DNA from: Oscillospiraceae bacterium
Lineage (GTDB): Bacteria > Bacillota > Clostridia > Oscillospirales > Ruminococcaceae
DNA length: 5,625 nucleotides
Assembly (NCBI GenBank): GCA_017451665.1
Contig: JAFTNX010000051.1
Coordinates: 1-5,625 of the forward strand
Direction: 5' to 3'
Shown: piece after piece, positions 1-5,385 of the stretch
How positions within the stretch are numbered: the first letter of the stretch is position 1
Layout of the letters: each line of letters begins with the position of its first letter
Program-made: the position numbers and the translations under genes
The notes under the pieces: generated by a model
The model's database searches: none
What the model saw: only the letters and a program-made list of their open reading frames with translations
What the model was told of the DNA's origin: nothing

Positions 1-570
1 CTTTTAATTTCACTTGGTGTGGGAAATGTAATTATGGTTGACATCAACGGAATTATCTGCGAAGGTGACGAATTTACAAATCCTGCACACGAAGAGATTT
101 CTAAGGTTACCAACAAAAACAAAATCAGAGGAAAGCTTAGTGACGCTATGGCAGGTGCAGACGCATTTGTAGGGGTTTCAAAGCCTAATCTTGTAACAGA
201 AGAAATGATTAAATCAATGGCAGACAAGCCTATTGTATTCGCAATGGCTAATCCTACACCTGAAATTATGCCTGACATTGCTAAAAAAGCGGGTGCTTAT
301 GTTGTTGGCACAGGAAGAAGTGACTTCCCTAACCAGATTAACAATGTAATCGCCTTCCCTGGAATTTTCAAGGGTGCTTTGGCTGTAAGAGCAAGCGACA
401 TAAACGAAGAAATGAAGCTTGCTGCTGCAAAGGCAATTGCAGGATGTGTAAGTGAGGACAAGCTTACTGCTGAATTTATTTTGCCGAATTCATTTGACAG
501 AAGTGTGCCGATTGCTGTTGCAGAGGCAGTAGCTGAGGCTGCAAGAAAAAGTGGAATTGCAAGAATTTAA
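1..570 (+). CDS. Malic enzyme (oxaloacetate-decarboxylating malate dehydrogenase), C-terminal part
   Basis: This gene is cut by the left edge of the window; frame 1 is open from base 1 and gives 189 residues before TAA at 568-570. The enzyme oxidatively decarboxylates malate to pyruvate and CO2 with reduction of NAD(P), in the cytoplasm. The visible part begins inside the Rossmann nucleotide-binding domain (LLISLGVGNVIMVDINGII), just after where the glycine-rich loop would lie. It carries the family motifs FAMANPTPEI (visible residues 80-89) and GTGRSDFPNQINN (103-115), then AFPGIFKGAL and DINEEMKLAAA. The acidic residue ending strand 2 (VMVD-type, residue 14) hints at NAD rather than NADP preference; this is inference. 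The protein ends at GIARI soon after the catalytic domain, so it is the short bacterial form without the phosphotransacetylase-like tail of MaeB. An internal GTG at 19 is not the true start, because homology continues upstream. The next gene follows after 9 bases. Confidence 0.95.
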   Translation, partial: LLISLGVGNVIMVDINGIICEGDEFTNPAHEEISKVTNKNKIRGKLSDAMAGADAFVGVSKPNLVTEEMIKSMADKPIVFAMANPTPEIMPDIAKKAGAYVVGTGRSDFPNQINNVIAFPGIFKGALAVRASDINEEMKLAAAKAIAGCVSEDKLTAEFILPNSFDRSVPIAVAEAVAEAARKSGIARI

Positions 571-579
571 GGAGAATTT

Positions 580-822
580 ATGGAATATTCATACAAAACT
601 AAAGGTACTTGTTCAAGAGAAATACACTTTGAAGTTGAAGACGGAATTTTGAAAAACGTTGAGTTTATTGGTGGCTGCAACGGGAATTTAAAGGGCATCG
701 GCTCTCTCGTTGAAGGAATGGAAGTTGAGGACGTTATTGAGCGTCTTGAGGGAATCACTTGTGGTTTCAAGCCTACCTCCTGCCCTGACCAGCTTGCCAA
801 GGCTTTAAAGGAAATTATATAA
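580..822 (+). CDS. TSCPD-domain four-cysteine protein, TIGR03905-like, function unknown
   Basis: This is an 80-residue cytoplasmic protein with no signal peptide or membrane segment. It has the signature TSCPD at residues 66-70 and four cysteines at 11, 33, 61 and 68, set in GTCS, GGCNGN, ITCGFKP and TSCPD contexts. This matches the small stand-alone TSCPD family known as TIGR03905 (four-Cys). The same domain is known at the C-terminus of some B12-dependent ribonucleotide reductases. The cysteines suggest a metal site or redox role, but no function is established and I do not assign one. The start is ATG 580, chosen because AGGAG at 570-574, overlapping the malic enzyme stop, sits five bases upstream. 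It is probably co-transcribed with the malic enzyme, and a hairpin terminator follows six bases after the stop. Confidence 0.9.
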   Translation: MEYSYKTKGTCSREIHFEVEDGILKNVEFIGGCNGNLKGIGSLVEGMEVEDVIERLEGITCGFKPTSCPDQLAKALKEII

Positions 823-827
823 AGAAT

Positions 828-857
828 GCCCTGCTTTATGCAGGGCTGATTTGTTTT
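828..857 (+). terminator. Probable rho-independent terminator of the malic enzyme/TSCPD unit
   Basis: A perfect 7-bp GC-rich stem, GCCCTGC (828-834) with GCAGGGC (840-846), encloses a 5-base loop TTTAT. It is followed by TGATTTGTTTT, a broken T tract. It starts six bases after the TSCPD stop. The T tract is imperfect, so termination may be partial and backed up by the second hairpin downstream. Confidence 0.75.
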
Positions 858-864
858 ATGGAAC

Positions 865-900
865 AAAAAATCCCTACCGTCTGGCAGGGATTTATTTTTT
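865..900. terminator. Bidirectional intrinsic terminator between convergent units
   Basis: The stem is TCCCT (871-875) with AGGGA (886-890), extended by CC (877-878) with GG (883-884) around loop GTCT, with one A/C mismatch between the two helices. It is flanked by AAAAAA (865-870) on the left and TTTATTTTTT (891-900) on the right. On the plus strand the hairpin is therefore followed by a T-rich run. On the minus strand it is followed by TTTTTT. It can serve both the plus-strand malic enzyme unit and the minus-strand carboxyltransferase unit, whose last stop codon (902-904) directly abuts it. Confidence 0.85.
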
Positions 901-901
901 A

Positions 902-2299
902 TTAAACAGGCATTACCTTATTTTCAAAGTCAGAATGCTTACTGTCAATTCCGAATTTGTTATTTCTTCTTGTTTCAAAGAACTTTGGTGCTACCTTAGG
1001 GAACATAGCATAGCTGAGAACATCTTCTTCCTGTTCAAGCCATTCAGCACATTCCTTCTTCATCTCTTCAAATTCAGGCTTTAAGAGGTCAGCAGGTCTG
1101 CAAGTGATAGGTTCTTCGTCTCCGAGAATCTTCTTCTGGAATTCCGGGTCAATTTCAACAGGAGTCTTACCATATTCACCCTTAACAAGTCCCTTGAATT
1201 CCTTAGTAACTGTCTTATATCTTTCACCCATAATTACGTTAAACACAGCCTGTGTTCCGACAATCTGTGAAGTTGGTGTAACAAGTGGTGGGAATCCTGA
1301 ATCCTTACGAACTCTTGGAACTTCCTTAAGTACTTCGTCAAGCTGGTCAGCCTTTCCTGCCTGCTTAAGCTGTGAAAGAAGGTTTGAAAGCATACCACCA
1401 GGAACCTGATAGATAAGTGCGTTTGCGTCAGTTGCAAGCATCTTAGGGTCAAGAAGTCCACTTTCGATATACTTCTGTCTGAGTCCCATAAAGTAATCTC
1501 TTACTTCTGTAAGTGCCTTAAGGTCGATACCTGTATCGTATTCTGTGCCCTGGAATGCAGCTACGATTGATTCTGTAGGAGCGTGTGATGTACCAAGAGC
1601 AAGTGGTGACATAGCTGTATCAACAACGTCAACGCCAGCTTCAACAGCCTTCATGATACACATAGAAGCAAGACCTGATGTATAGTGTGTATGAAGCTGT
1701 ACAGGAATCTTAACAGCAGCCTTCAAATCTCTTGTGAGGGTTTCAGCCTCATAAGGAGTGAGAAGTGCAGCCATATCCTTGATACAAAGTGAATCAGCAC
1801 CAGCAGCTTCAATCTGCTTTGCGTAGTTTACATAGTAGTCGTGTGTGAAAACTTCACCGAGGGTATAAGAAATAGCAACCTGAGCGTGTGCGCCTTCCTT
1901 TTTAGCAGCCTTAATAGCTGTATCAAGGTTTCTTATATCGTTAAGTGCGTCAAAAATTCTGATAATATCAATACCGTTAGCAACAGACTTCTGAACGAAA
2001 TATTCAACAAGGTCGTCAGCGTAGTGTCTATAACCAAGCATATTCTGACCTCTGAAAAGCATCTGGAGCTTTGTATTAGGCATTTCATTTCTGATAATTC
2101 TGAGTCTTTCCCATGGGTCCTCGTTTAAAAATCTGAGGCATGAGTCAAATGTAGCGCCTCCCCATACTTCTGCTGAATAAAAACCGATTTTATCCATTGT
2201 ACTGAGGATTGGTTTCATCTCGTCCATTGTCATTCTTGTAGCAAGAAGTGACTGATGAGCGTCACGAAGAACGGTTTCTGTAATCTTTAACTTAGCCAT
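902..2299 (-). CDS. oadA: OadA/transcarboxylase 5S-like carboxyltransferase subunit (oxaloacetate/pyruvate)
   Basis: This 465-residue cytoplasmic enzyme moves a carboxyl group between biotin and the keto-acid pair oxaloacetate/pyruvate. Residues 1 to about 290 form the HMGL-like TIM barrel. Visible motifs are LRDAHQS (11-17, metal-ligand Asp13), WGGATFD (46-52), RGQN (83-86), CIKDMAAL with Lys174 (the lysine expected to be carbamylated) and LHTHYTSG with metal ligands His203 and His205. The conserved PYC/OADA domain follows, with QVPGGMLSNL (about 299-308) and TPTSQIVGTQA (341-351). It lacks the C-terminal biotinyl domain of the roughly 595-residue OadA proteins; that domain is the separate gene upstream. 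The start is ATG 2299, with AAAGGAA at 2308-2314 in front. It is the last gene of a three-gene unit, 35 bases after the biotin carrier. OadA, pyruvate carboxylase subunit B and transcarboxylase 5S cannot be told apart by motifs alone. The lack of a biotin carboxylase or membrane subunit in the unit favours a 5S-like role, by inference. Confidence 0.93.
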   Translation of the reverse strand: MAKLKITETVLRDAHQSLLATRMTMDEMKPILSTMDKIGFYSAEVWGGATFDSCLRFLNEDPWERLRIIRNEMPNTKLQMLFRGQNMLGYRHYADDLVEYFVQKSVANGIDIIRIFDALNDIRNLDTAIKAAKKEGAHAQVAISYTLGEVFTHDYYVNYAKQIEAAGADSLCIKDMAALLTPYEAETLTRDLKAAVKIPVQLHTHYTSGLASMCIMKAVEAGVDVVDTAMSPLALGTSHAPTESIVAAFQGTEYDTGIDLKALTEVRDYFMGLRQKYIESGLLDPKMLATDANALIYQVPGGMLSNLLSQLKQAGKADQLDEVLKEVPRVRKDSGFPPLVTPTSQIVGTQAVFNVIMGERYKTVTKEFKGLVKGEYGKTPVEIDPEFQKKILGDEEPITCRPADLLKPEFEEMKKECAEWLEQEEDVLSYAMFPKVAPKFFETRRNNKFGIDSKHSDFENKVMPV

Positions 2300-2334
2300 T
2301 ACATTTATTCCTTTCGTTAGTTTTTATGAAGATT

Positions 2335-2706
2335 TTACTGAATAACTGCAAGAACAGTTCCTGTTTCAACAGCTGTTCCCTTTGTAACGCTGATGCTTGC
2401 AACCTTACCTGCGCAAGGAGCGTTAACGTCGTTTTCCATCTTCATAGCTTCAAGAACGAAAAGTGGAGTACCTGCATCAACTGTATCGCCAACAGCAACC
2501 TTGATATCAAGGATTGTACCTGGCATTGGAGCTGTGATTTCTGTTCCGCCTGTAACTGCAACAGGTGCTGGTGCAGCAGCAGGAGCCGGTGCAGGTGCTG
2601 CAGCAGGTGCAGGAGCAGCCTGAACAACAGGAGCAGCTCCACCAGTGATTTCTTCAACAGCTACGTCATAAGCCTTACCATTTACTGTAATACTATATCT
2701 TTTCAT
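2335..2706 (-). CDS. Biotin carboxyl carrier protein (transcarboxylase 1.3S / decarboxylase gamma-like)
   Basis: This 123-residue protein shuttles carboxybiotin between the two carboxyltransferases encoded on either side. The N-terminus (MKRYSITVNGKAYDVAVEE, 1-19) is the short leader seen in carriers of this family. Next comes a flexible Ala/Pro linker (about 24-50). The biotinyl domain covers 53-123, with APMPGTI and the biotinylation motif EAMKMEN. Lys89 is the expected biotin attachment site, 34 residues from the C-terminus as is usual. There is no transmembrane segment, so it is not membrane-anchored. The start is ATG 2706, with AGGTG at 2714-2718 seven bases upstream; it lies 24 bases after the preceding stop. 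Modification would need a biotin protein ligase, which is not in this window. The family could also be labelled BCCP of acetyl-CoA carboxylase, but the neighbours and the short N-terminus argue against that. Confidence 0.93.
   Translation of the reverse strand: MKRYSITVNGKAYDVAVEEITGGAAPVVQAAPAPAAAPAPAPAAAPAPVAVTGGTEITAPMPGTILDIKVAVGDTVDAGTPLFVLEAMKMENDVNAPCAGKVASISVTKGTAVETGTVLAVIQ
2566..2613 (-). repeat. Two tandem 24-bp repeats encoding the Ala/Pro linker of the biotin carrier
   Basis: Two adjacent 24-base units (2590-2613 and 2566-2589) each encode PAPAAAPA (residues 32-39 and 40-47). They match at 20 of 24 positions. All four differences are at third codon positions and are silent. This points to an internal duplication whose protein sequence has been kept as a mobile swinging-arm linker. 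Confidence 0.8.
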
Positions 2707-2730
2707 AATGATTCACCTATCCTTTTTAAA

Positions 2731-4113
2731 TTAGAGTGGCATATTGCCATGCTTCTTAGGAAGCTTTGAAATTCTCTTGCCTGCCATAATTTCGATAGCA
2801 TTTACAATTGCATTTCTTACTTCGCCAGCTTCAACGATTGCGTCAACAGCGCCCTTAGCAGCACATACAACAGCAGAAGCGTTGTTATTGATAAATTCAT
2901 CAGCAAGTTCATTTCTCTTAGCGTCAACATTTTCAGCGCCCTTGAGTTCGTCGTGTGACATAAACTCAGCAGCTGTAAGTGGATTTACAGGAGAAATAAC
3001 AGCTTCAGGAAGAGCAAATGTAAGGTCAGCGTTTGCGCCCTTACCTGCCAGTGCGATATAAGCAGGACCATAAGCCTTACCTGCGATAACAGCAAGCTTG
3101 ATTGTTGTAGCTTCAGCATAAGCGTGAGCAAGCTTTGTCATATCCTTGACAGCGCCCTGCATTTCAGCCTCGTCATTAGTTTCAAAGCCTTCTGTATCAA
3201 CGATTGTAACAACAGGGATAGCGAATGCGTCACAAGTTCTTACAAATCTTGCAATCTTTGAGCAGTCAGCAGATGTAAGCTTATCCTCTGTCTTATTTGT
3301 AGCAACAAAACCAACAGTAGCGCCACCAACAGAAGCAAGTGCAGTATATGATGCCTTACCATACAAAGCGTTAAGTTCAACAACTGTTTCAGCATCTGCA
3401 ACAGCCTTAATCATATTTTCAGCGTCCTTACCGAAAGCAGTAGCAGGAGCATCAAATTCATACATAGGTACAGGTGAAAGGTTATTCTGTGGGAATTTAA
3501 GAAGGATATTCTTAGCAAATTCAACAGCTTCCTTATCATTTTCACAAACAGCACAAGCTGTTCCTGATTTTGCAGAGTTTTCTGCAAGGTTCTTTATGTT
3601 TGTATTTGGTGTAATGAACATTTCAGCGTCCTTTGACATTACAACAAAGTCAGCACTCTGTGCGAGCATTGTAGCAGTTCCTGCGCAAGTACCAGCTACA
3701 ACAGAAATCTGTGGAACAACACCTGAAAGGTTATTTGACCACATAAGAAGTTCGCCGTAAGCTGAAAGTGAGCAAACAGGATTATTCATATCAGCACCGA
3801 ATGAATCATAAATTCCCACAACAGGAATTCCTGTCTTGACAGCAAGGTCATAAACCTTTTTAATCTTCTTTGCCTGTGCGCATGTCATTGCGCCATTTTT
3901 AACTGTTACGTCCTGTGAGAAAGCATAAACAGGATTTCCGTCAACATAACCATAAGCAGTAATTACGCCACTGAGAGCGTCACCACTTTTTACATATGCG
4001 TCAAGCTCTGTAAATGAGCCTTCGTCATAAAGGTATGCGAGTCTTTCTCTTGCAGGAGTTGATTTTTCTACCTCAGTCTTGATTTCAGCAAGTTTTGAGT
4101 TAAAATCACGCAT
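2731..4113 (-). CDS. Divergent acyl-CoA carboxyltransferase subunit (MmdA/12S-like, crotonase-fold)
   Basis: This 460-residue cytoplasmic protein belongs to the family of methylmalonyl-CoA decarboxylase alpha, transcarboxylase 12S and propionyl-CoA carboxylase beta. These transfer carboxyl groups between an acyl-CoA and biotin using two crotonase-like halves. Family marks are ARERLAYLYDEGSFTELD (21-38), VYAFSQDVTVKNGAM (62-76), SGVVPQISVVAGTCAG (130-145), RFVRTCDAFAIPVVTIVD (289-306), AGKAYGPAYIAL (344-355) and the typical C-terminal end KKHGNMPL (453-460). It is about 50 residues shorter than usual members. Several motifs deviate: DSFGAD replaces the usual DSGGAR type at 103-108, the segment after MFITPN is shortened and lacks the EELGGA-like motif, YGP replaces YGG, and ALPEAVISPVNP replaces the AWPTAEIAVMG-like segment. 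It is the first gene of the unit. ATG 4113 is supported by a strong ribosome site eight bases upstream. Family membership is certain; the substrate (methylmalonyl-CoA, malonyl-CoA or another) is not. Confidence 0.85.
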   Translation of the reverse strand: MRDFNSKLAEIKTEVEKSTPARERLAYLYDEGSFTELDAYVKSGDALSGVITAYGYVDGNPVYAFSQDVTVKNGAMTCAQAKKIKKVYDLAVKTGIPVVGIYDSFGADMNNPVCSLSAYGELLMWSNNLSGVVPQISVVAGTCAGTATMLAQSADFVVMSKDAEMFITPNTNIKNLAENSAKSGTACAVCENDKEAVEFAKNILLKFPQNNLSPVPMYEFDAPATAFGKDAENMIKAVADAETVVELNALYGKASYTALASVGGATVGFVATNKTEDKLTSADCSKIARFVRTCDAFAIPVVTIVDTEGFETNDEAEMQGAVKDMTKLAHAYAEATTIKLAVIAGKAYGPAYIALAGKGANADLTFALPEAVISPVNPLTAAEFMSHDELKGAENVDAKRNELADEFINNNASAVVCAAKGAVDAIVEAGEVRNAIVNAIEIMAGKRISKLPKKHGNMPL

Positions 4114-4121
4114 TATTTATA

Positions 4122-4128
4122 TCCTCCT
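4122..4128 (-). promoter_or_regulatory. Ribosome binding site of the 12S-like gene
   Basis: On the minus strand this reads AGGAGGA, a near-perfect complement to the 16S rRNA end, eight bases before ATG 4113. It fixes the start of the first gene of the unit and suggests strong translation. Confidence 0.9.
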
Positions 4129-4166
4129 ATCATATAAAAGTCTTTCGACAATTTTTACGATTTTTA

Positions 4167-4188
4167 TGGCTTTTTCAAGAAAAAACCA
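4167..4188 (-). promoter_or_regulatory. Hairpin at the 5' end of the carboxyltransferase leader
   Basis: On the minus strand, TGGTTTTTT (4188-4180) pairs with AAAAAGCCA (4175-4167), with one G-T pair and a CTTG loop. It begins about three bases after the predicted transcription start. No T tract follows (TAAAAATCG), so it is not a good intrinsic terminator. It may protect the 5' end of the mRNA, or be a weak stop for transcription arriving from the upstream unit. Role unproven. Confidence 0.5.
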
Positions 4189-4197
4189 ATTACTACA

Positions 4198-4226
4198 ATT
4201 ATACTATATTTTACATACTTTGACAA
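4198..4226 (-). promoter_or_regulatory. Sigma-A type promoter of the three-gene carboxyltransferase unit
   Basis: On the minus strand the -35 box is TTGTCA (4226-4221), one base off consensus. The spacer is exactly 17 bases and the -10 box is TATAAT (4203-4198), a perfect match. The transcript should begin near A4191, giving a leader of about 77 bases before ATG 4113. The promoter starts 12 bases beyond the stop codon of the gene upstream. No operator-like inverted repeat overlaps the boxes. Confidence 0.88.
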
Positions 4227-4238
4227 GATAATAATAAA

Positions 4239-4607
4239 TTATTTTCCACAACTTTTACATTTAGACATAAATCCATTAAGGTCATTAAGTATATTATCAT
4301 TATTTTGCACAAATCCGAGTTTTTTTGCGTTTTCAAGGTCCTGCATTTCAAATCTTGCAGTATCAATTCCCTTCATCATAGCAAGGAAAAGCACAGCTCT
4401 CACTATACCGTCATAGAGGTACAAATCGCCGTTTGAATCCACCTTATCAAGAACTACCACGTCATTATCAAAATGATAAATTCCAAGACCAATAACTTCG
4501 CCCTTATCGGTAGCCTCAACAACATTCGGGAAAAGGTCAGCAAGTCCCATTTCTTCTAACATTTCCCAGTAATTTTCTATATTCTTAGTCTGTAAAATCT
4601 GTAACAC
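4239..4607 (-). CDS. Small GNAT-like protein, function unknown
   Basis: This is a 122-residue soluble protein with no signal peptide or membrane segment. The layout resembles a reduced GNAT N-acetyltransferase fold: a central strand pair (GEVIGLGIYHFDNDVVVLDKV, 36-56), a helix where the acetyl-CoA loop would sit (YDGIVRAVLFLAMMKGI, 65-81), a strand (TARFEM) and a C-terminal KKLGF element (95-99). The usual Q/RxxGxG/A loop is not present in recognisable form, so acetyl-CoA binding is doubtful. The tail ends CKSCGK, a CxxC pair. The start is GTG 4607, supported by a GGGGTGAT site seven bases upstream. The next in-frame ATG, at residue 15, would cut the first strand. It lies six bases after the pseudouridine synthase gene and is probably made from the same transcript; its partner or substrate cannot be read from the sequence. 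Confidence 0.7.
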   Translation of the reverse strand: MLQILQTKNIENYWEMLEEMGLADLFPNVVEATDKGEVIGLGIYHFDNDVVVLDKVDSNGDLYLYDGIVRAVLFLAMMKGIDTARFEMQDLENAKKLGFVQNNDNILNDLNGFMSKCKSCGK

Positions 4608-4612
4608 GATAA

Positions 4613-4620
4613 ATCACCCC
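4613..4620 (-). promoter_or_regulatory. Ribosome binding site overlapping the upstream stop codon
   Basis: The minus strand reads GGGGTGAT, matching the extended anti-Shine-Dalgarno GGTGAT. The TGA inside it (4616-4614) is the stop codon of the pseudouridine synthase gene. Ribosomes finishing that gene sit on the start site of the GNAT-like gene, so translation is probably coupled. This site decides the GTG start at 4607. Confidence 0.75.
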
Positions 4621-5348
4621 TGCTGTTTTGAAATTGCGTTTCTGAGTGCACGGAGTTCTTCGGCCTTAAGCTCTCTGTATTCGCCAGGTTTTAACATTCC
4701 GAGCTTAACAGGACCGACAGCTGTTCTTTTAAGTCTTGCAACTTCAAGTCCCACAGCTTCGCACATTTTTCTAATCTGGCGGTTTCTTCCCTCCTTGATA
4801 ACCATCTGCATAACAACTCTGCCAGGCTGTTTATCAAGGACTGTAATTGTACAAGGGAGTGTCTTTCTTCCGTCGATTTCAACGCCTTCAGAAAGTTCAA
4901 CAAGCTGTTCGTCGCTTATATCAGGTCTTACAGTAACTCTGTATGTCTTTGTAATATGCTTTGACGGATGCATAATATCGTTAGCGAATTTACCGTCATT
5001 TGTAAACAGAAGAAGTCCTTCAGAATTTCTATCAAGACGGCCGATAGGATAAACTCTTTCATCAAGTCCGTCAAGAAGGTCAACGACACATTTTCTATCG
5101 AGTTCGTCGCTCATAGTTGTAACATAGCCACGTGGCTTATGAAGCATTATATAGTAAAAATCCTTTTTTTTCGGAACATAAAGATTTTCACCATCGATAC
5201 TGATAATATCCTTATAGTCTGCCTTATCGCCAAGCTTACAAGGTCTGCCGTTCACCTGAACACGATTAGCAGAAATAAGTTCCTCAGCTTTTCTTCTTGA
5301 ACAATATCCACTATCAGCAATAATTTTCTGAATTCTTACTTTTTCCAT
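4614..5348 (-). CDS. rluB: 23S/16S rRNA pseudouridine synthase, RsuA/RluB family
   Basis: This 244-residue enzyme converts a specific uridine in rRNA to pseudouridine. An N-terminal S4 RNA-binding domain covers about 3-60 (RIQKIIADSGYCSRRKAEELI, then VQVNG at 30-34). The catalytic domain follows, with MLHKPRGYVTT (68-78), the motif GRLDRNSEGLLLFTNDG (103-119) holding the catalytic Asp106, KTYRV (134-138) and the family motif EGRNRQIRKM (186-195). Length and domain order are normal for RluB of Gram-positive bacteria. RluB modifies 23S rRNA helix 89 in Escherichia coli and Bacillus; RsuA, acting on 16S rRNA, cannot be excluded from sequence alone. The start is ATG 5348, with GAGGG at 5355-5359. 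It lies 37 bases after the carboxypeptidase gene, without a clear promoter between them, and leads directly into the GNAT-like gene. Confidence 0.93.
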   Translation of the reverse strand: MEKVRIQKIIADSGYCSRRKAEELISANRVQVNGRPCKLGDKADYKDIISIDGENLYVPKKKDFYYIMLHKPRGYVTTMSDELDRKCVVDLLDGLDERVYPIGRLDRNSEGLLLFTNDGKFANDIMHPSKHITKTYRVTVRPDISDEQLVELSEGVEIDGRKTLPCTITVLDKQPGRVVMQMVIKEGRNRQIRKMCEAVGLEVARLKRTAVGPVKLGMLKPGEYRELKAEELRALRNAISKQQG

Positions 5349-5367
5349 AGTTATCCCTCATATGTAC

Positions 5368-5381
5368 GCAGGTTTCCCTGC
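5368..5381 (-). other. Small intergenic hairpin with GAAA loop
   Basis: On the minus strand GCAGG (loop GAAA) CCTGC forms a 5-bp stem capped by a GNRA tetraloop, between the carboxypeptidase stop (5386) and the rluB ribosome site. No T tract follows, so it is not a terminator. It may be an mRNA processing or stability element; this is only a structural observation. Confidence 0.45.
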
Positions 5382-5385
5382 TTGA

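Noticed and set aside
567..866. Minus-strand open frame of 99 codons opposite the TSCPD gene
   Set aside because: The plus-strand frame has family motifs and a ribosome site. The opposite frame has neither and would start inside the terminator region.
2326..2769. Plus-strand open frame of 147 codons, rich in Cys, Ser and Asn
   Set aside because: It lies antisense to the biotin carrier. Its odd composition comes from the Ala/Pro repeat read on the other strand, and it resembles no family.
3146..3760. Plus-strand open frame of 204 codons
   Set aside because: It is wholly antisense to the 12S-like gene, with Ala/Ser/Thr-rich low-complexity translation and no ribosome site. The minus-strand frame has clear family motifs.
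902..4113. A sodium-pumping oxaloacetate decarboxylase as the call for the three-gene unit
   Set aside because: No membrane beta subunit or small membrane gamma subunit is encoded between the promoter and the terminator, so the label is not supported by this window.
4141..4150. GTC-GAAA-GAC mini-hairpin in the leader as a riboswitch element
   Set aside because: A 3-bp stem alone is too small, the leader is only about 77 bases, and no known riboswitch core is visible.
4968..5300. Plus-strand open frame of 110 codons opposite rluB
   Set aside because: It is antisense to a well-recognised pseudouridine synthase and shows no family resemblance or ribosome site.
5349..5364. Alternative ATG upstream of rluB (in CATATGAGGG on the minus strand)
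   Set aside because: It is 13 bases upstream and out of frame with the S4 domain. ATG 5348 has a proper ribosome site and correct family N-terminus.
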